A stretch of 25,524 nt of DNA from an uncultured Pelagibacteraceae bacterium (GTDB lineage Bacteria; Pseudomonadota; Alphaproteobacteria; Pelagibacterales; Pelagibacteraceae), in NCBI GenBank assembly GCA_902588335.1, contig CACIOV010000005.1:1-25524 (forward strand), written 5' to 3'. Every line of letters begins with the position of its first letter. Position 1 is the first letter of the stretch. Both the position numbers and the translations under genes were made by a program. This document shows, in pieces, positions 22,489 to 25,524 of the stretch. The notes below the pieces were generated by a model. It was given only the letters and a program-made list of their open reading frames with translations, was not told the DNA's origin and made no database searches.

Positions 22489-23652
22489 GTGAACTCATAT
22501 CAAAAAAATATTGTAATAACATCAGCGTTGCGTACAGCAATAGGCACATTTAATGGTTCTTTAAAAGACATGCAGGCACATGACTTGGGATCAATAGTTA
22601 TTAAAGAAAACATGAAAAAATCAAAATTAAAATTTAACGAAATTGATGAAATAATAATGGGACAAGTTTTAACAAGTGCAATGGGACAAAACCCAGCTCG
22701 ACAAGCTGCTATTAAAGCAGGAATACCAGTTGAAAAAACTGCATACATTATAAATCAAGTCTGTGGTTCAGGATTGAGGGCAATTGCTGCCGGCTATCAA
22801 TCAATTTCATCTAATGATGCAAATATAATAATTGCCGGAGGACAAGAAAGTATGACGAACGCACCTCATGCTATACATTTTCGAAGAAATAAAAAATTAG
22901 AAGAATCAAATCTTATTGACACAATGATTAAAGATGGGCTTTGGGATGCATTCAATGGATATCATATGGGAGTTACAGCAGAAAATGTTGCTCAAAAGTG
23001 GGAAATTACAAGAAAAGAACAAGATGATTTTGCGTTGTATTCGCAAACTAAAGCAGAAATAGCACAAAAAAAAGGAAATTTTAAAAATGAAATTATACCA
23101 ACAATTTTAAAATCTGACGAGCATCCAAGACACGGAATGACAATTGAAAGACTCGAAAAATTAAAACCTTCATTCAAAAATAATGGTACTGTTACACCAG
23201 GAAATGCTTCTGGAATTAATGATGGCGCAGCTGCAGTTGTTTTAATGAGTCAACATGAAGCTGAAAAAAGAAAATTAAATCCTTTAGCTAAAATTGCTTC
23301 GTGGGCAACATGCGGAGTAGACCCATCTTTAATGGGCTCGGGACCAATTCCCGCTTCAAAAAAAGCTTTAGAAAAAGCAAATTGGAAAGTAAGCGATTTG
23401 GATCTAATCGAATCAAACGAGGCATTTGCTGCTCAAAGCCTGGCCGTAATAAAAGATTTAAAGATACCTAAAGAGAAAGTAAATGTTAATGGAGGAGCTA
23501 TTGCTTTAGGTCATCCAATCGGAGCTTCTGGTGCACGAATACTTGTGACGCTTTTGCATGAAATGACAAAAAGAGATTTAAAAAAAGGACTAGCAACCTT
23601 ATGCATAGGTGGCGGAATGGGAATTGCAATGTGTTTAGAGCGTAATTATTAA
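22489..23652 (+). CDS. Acetyl-CoA C-acetyltransferase (thiolase)
   Basis: A 387-residue thiolase catalysing acetoacetyl-CoA + CoA to two acetyl-CoA, or the reverse condensation, in the cytosol. All catalytic parts are visible: nucleophile Cys92 in NQVCGSGLRA, NEAFAAQS, His342 in ALGHPIGASGARI, and Cys372 in CIGGGMGIAM. The form is closest to biosynthetic PhaA/AtoB-type thiolases. The start is a GTG at 22489: no ATG exists upstream in frame, and (M)NSYQKNIVITSALRTAIGTF gives the natural thiolase N-terminus. With acetoacetyl-CoA synthetase in the same window it would complete a route from acetoacetate to acetyl-CoA. No polyhydroxybutyrate genes are seen, so a degradative or shared role is as likely as PHB synthesis. 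Confidence 0.95.
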   Translation: MNSYQKNIVITSALRTAIGTFNGSLKDMQAHDLGSIVIKENMKKSKLKFNEIDEIIMGQVLTSAMGQNPARQAAIKAGIPVEKTAYIINQVCGSGLRAIAAGYQSISSNDANIIIAGGQESMTNAPHAIHFRRNKKLEESNLIDTMIKDGLWDAFNGYHMGVTAENVAQKWEITRKEQDDFALYSQTKAEIAQKKGNFKNEIIPTILKSDEHPRHGMTIERLEKLKPSFKNNGTVTPGNASGINDGAAAVVLMSQHEAEKRKLNPLAKIASWATCGVDPSLMGSGPIPASKKALEKANWKVSDLDLIESNEAFAAQSLAVIKDLKIPKEKVNVNGGAIALGHPIGASGARILVTLLHEMTKRDLKKGLATLCIGGGMGIAMCLERNY

Positions 23653-23762
23653 TTATTTTTTAGGTATTTTTTTAAAATTACTTTTTGTATCCAAAATTTT
23701 CCATCTAAATTTTTATATTTTGGTTCAAATAACTTTCCTAAATTTTCTAAAATTAGCGTCAT
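23649..23762 (-). CDS. Doubtful 37-aa ORF in the thiolase-aceE gap
   Basis: A minus-strand ORF beginning MTLILENLGKLFEPKYKNL and ending KKYLKNN fills most of the 176-base gap, with tandem TAA stops, the first overlapping the thiolase stop codon by three bases on the opposite strand. Its composition looks protein-like (Trp, Pro, Gly, mixed charge). No Shine-Dalgarno or clear promoter is seen, and no family is recognised. It could equally be chance, or the remnant of a longer gene. Confidence 0.25.
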   Translation of the reverse strand: MTLILENLGKLFEPKYKNLDGKFWIQKVILKKYLKNN

Positions 23763-23809
23763 AGCTGTAGTGTGAATATTTACATGGCTGAAAATGGATT
23801 AAATTGTGG

Positions 23810-23815
23810 TATAAA
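23810..23815 (+). promoter_or_regulatory. Possible -10 element of the lipoyl-aceE gene
   Basis: TATAAA ends 13 bases before the ATG at 23829, so the transcript would have a leader of about seven bases. It lies downstream of the alternative in-frame ATG at 23784 and therefore favours 23829. No -35 is evident. Confidence 0.35.
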
Positions 23816-23828
23816 TAAAACATTAATT

Positions 23829-25524
23829 ATGGCATCGAAAATAACCGTTCCAGATATAGGAGATTTCGAAAATGTTGAGATAATTGAAATTTTGGCAAAA
23901 CCTGGGGCTATAATAAAAAAAAATGATCCAATTGTTACTCTTGAAAGTGACAAATCTAGTGTTGAAGTTCCCTCTCCTTTTGAGGGAAAAATTTCTTCTG
24001 TAGATGTAAAAATAGGTGACAAAGTTTCAAAAGGAAGCCTTTTAGCTACCGTTGAAGTTGACAAAAATGAAATTTCTGAAGATACAAAAAAGTTGGAAAA
24101 ATCAGCTGAAACTAAAAAAGAAAAACCACTAATTTTAAAGAAAGAAGAAGTTTTACCAGAAACTGAAAAAATTATTAAAGAAGCTGAATCTTCAATTCCT
24201 CAAAGAATTAAAATGGAAAAAAAAATAAAAATTACTAAACGCTCAAACGGAGCTGATATTGATCCAACAGAAACACAGGAGTGGCTGGACTCTTTAACAG
24301 CAGTCATTTCGAAAGATGGTTCAGATAGAGCACATTATATTTTAAAAAAATTAATTGATGAAACTTATAAGGAAGGCATCAATAAGCCATTAACAAGAAA
24401 TACACCTTATATAAATACCATATCACCAGAAAATGAAGTTAAATCTCCTGGCGATCAAAATATTGAAAGAAAAATAAGATCTCTAATCAGGTGGAATGCT
24501 GCAGCAATGGTTGTAAAGGCCAATAAAAAAAATCCAGAATTAGGAGGTCACATAGGAACATTTGCTTCAGCAGCCACACTTTATGATGTGGGAATGAATC
24601 ATTTTTGGAGAGCAAAAAATAATAAATTTGGAGGAGATTTAGTTTATTTTCAAGGACATAGTGCGCCGGGAATGTACGCGAGAGCTTACCTAGAAGGAAG
24701 ACTTACTGAAAAACAACTTAATAATTTCAGACAGGAAGTAGATGGAAAAGGTCTTTCTTCTTATCCTCACCCATGGCTTATGCCAAAATTTTGGCAGTTC
24801 CCAATAGTTTCAATGGGGCTGGGACCAATCATGTCAATTTATCAAGCAAGATTTACAAAATATTTAATTAATAGAGGTTTATTGAAAGATGAGAACAGAA
24901 AAATTTGGACATTCTTAGGAGATGGTGAAACTGACGAGCCAGAATCTTTAGGAGCTATCGGTTTAGCAGCAAGAGAAAAATTAGATAATTTAGTATTTGT
25001 TATTAATTGTAATTTGCAAAGATTAGATGGACCTGTTAGAGGAAATGGAAAAATTATTCAAGAACTAGAGGGTATTTTTAGAGGAGCAGGCTGGAACGTA
25101 ATAAAAGTTATTTGGGGATCATACTGGGATCCTTTGTTAGCAAAAGATAAAAGTGGTTTGTTAGCTCAAAGAATGAACGAATGTGTTGATGGAGAATATC
25201 AAGCTTTTAAAGCTAAAGGAGGAGCTTATGTAAGGGAGAAATTTTTTGGAAAATATCCTGAATTAAAAGATTTAGTATCCGCAATGACAGATAGAGATAT
25301 ATGGAAACTGAATAGAGGAGGACACGACCCTCACAAGGTTTATGCAGCTTACGATGCAGCCATGAAAACCAAAGGTCAACCAACAGTAATTTTAGCCAAA
25401 ACAATCAAGGGTTATGGAATGGGCAAATCTGGAGAAAGCACCAATATCACTCACCAACAAAAAAAATTAGGAGAGGAAGATTTGCTTTATTATAGGGATC
25501 GTTTTGATATTCCTCTTACCGACA
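23829..25524 (+). CDS. aceE: Pyruvate dehydrogenase E1 (homodimeric AceE type) with N-terminal lipoyl domain, partial
   Basis: Thiamine-diphosphate E1 of the pyruvate dehydrogenase complex; 565 codons are present and the frame is open at the window end. Residues 1-78 are a full biotinyl/lipoyl domain (KITVPDIGDFENVEI, lipoyl Lys42 in ESDKSSVEVPSPF, GDKVSKGSLLATVEV). Residues about 80-135 are a charged Lys/Glu linker. From about 140 the protein is AceE-like: DIDPTETQEWLDSL, GGHIGTFASAATLYDVGMNHFWRA (239-262, His241), QGHSAPGMYARAYLEGR, and the ThDP/Mg motif GDGETDEPES with NCNLQRLDGPVRG (364-405). Lipoyl domains normally belong to E2; standard AceE starts at the equivalent of residue ~140. An in-frame ATG at 23784 would add 15 residues of no visible homology. 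No base-level lesion joins the parts; the fusion is in one frame. Confidence 0.93.
   Translation, partial: MASKITVPDIGDFENVEIIEILAKPGAIIKKNDPIVTLESDKSSVEVPSPFEGKISSVDVKIGDKVSKGSLLATVEVDKNEISEDTKKLEKSAETKKEKPLILKKEEVLPETEKIIKEAESSIPQRIKMEKKIKITKRSNGADIDPTETQEWLDSLTAVISKDGSDRAHYILKKLIDETYKEGINKPLTRNTPYINTISPENEVKSPGDQNIERKIRSLIRWNAAAMVVKANKKNPELGGHIGTFASAATLYDVGMNHFWRAKNNKFGGDLVYFQGHSAPGMYARAYLEGRLTEKQLNNFRQEVDGKGLSSYPHPWLMPKFWQFPIVSMGLGPIMSIYQARFTKYLINRGLLKDENRKIWTFLGDGETDEPESLGAIGLAAREKLDNLVFVINCNLQRLDGPVRGNGKIIQELEGIFRGAGWNVIKVIWGSYWDPLLAKDKSGLLAQRMNECVDGEYQAFKAKGGAYVREKFFGKYPELKDLVSAMTDRDIWKLNRGGHDPHKVYAAYDAAMKTKGQPTVILAKTIKGYGMGKSGESTNITHQQKKLGEEDLLYYRDRFDIPLTD

Noticed and set aside
23780..24064. 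94-aa minus-strand ORF
   Set aside because: Shadow of the lipoyl domain of the aceE fusion.
1..25524. Mobile elements, prophage, CRISPR arrays, rRNA, toxin-antitoxin pairs
   Set aside because: None seen on either strand; gene content and composition are uniform and there is no sign of an island, including around the three tRNA genes.

Overview
The window looks like chromosomal DNA from a streamlined, strongly A+T-rich alphaproteobacterium, most like the marine SAR11 (Pelagibacterales) type. The reasons are very low G+C, Lys/Asn/Ile-rich proteins, genes separated by a few bases or overlapping, no insertion sequences or phage genes, TRAP-type uptake, and alphaproteobacterial gene neighbourhoods (tlpA/argH/small lipoprotein/lysA; SUV3-like helicase/fdxA/carD). 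Placement is inferred from content only; no marker phylogeny was possible.

Layout. 1-2266 (minus): argH, a 38-aa LptM-like lipoprotein and lysA (cut by the window start) form a tightly coupled operon. 2287-4108 (plus): a TlpA-like thioredoxin overlaps an alpha/beta-hydrolase esterase, then an HNH nuclease family protein. 4115-6361 (minus): algH (with an unexpected signal peptide), a YqaA/DedA-type membrane protein, dsbB and coq7 form an operon. 6386-7237 (plus): a BASS-family sodium symporter, divergent from algH over a 24-base gap that holds a palindromic -10 element. 7296-9250: tRNA-Arg(CCT), tRNA-Leu(CAA) and a long-chain acyl-CoA ligase whose start codon lies six bases after the tRNA. 9464-9532: a 22-codon gene for an almost purely Lys/Arg peptide, with a strong ribosome binding site and a terminator. 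9587-13529 (minus): helicase, TerB-like protein, FdxA ferredoxin and CarD.

13703-16890 (plus): acetoacetyl-CoA synthetase overlaps an aminotransferase that is frameshifted in a run of nine A. 16957-20379: a TAXI-type TRAP binding protein and a fused TRAP permease, with a terminator-like hairpin between them. 20381-20993 (minus): a PaaI-like thioesterase, a 32-aa membrane peptide and tRNA-Arg(ACG). 21093-25524 (plus): a membrane-anchored sugar-dehydrogenase-like propeller protein, a thiolase, and the start of a homodimeric-type pyruvate dehydrogenase E1 (AceE) carrying its own N-terminal lipoyl domain, cut by the window end.

Metabolically the second half centres on acetyl-CoA: AacS activates acetoacetate, thiolase splits acetoacetyl-CoA, and pyruvate dehydrogenase makes acetyl-CoA from pyruvate. 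The first half covers arginine and lysine synthesis, thiol-redox and envelope functions, and ubiquinone synthesis. The best leads are the lipoyl-AceE fusion, the polybasic micro-protein next to a Lys-rich CarD, the palindromic divergent promoter, apparent leaderless starts, and the poly-A frameshift. No stretch above 300 bases lacks a gene; the largest gaps are 9251-9463, 23653-23828 and 13530-13702.
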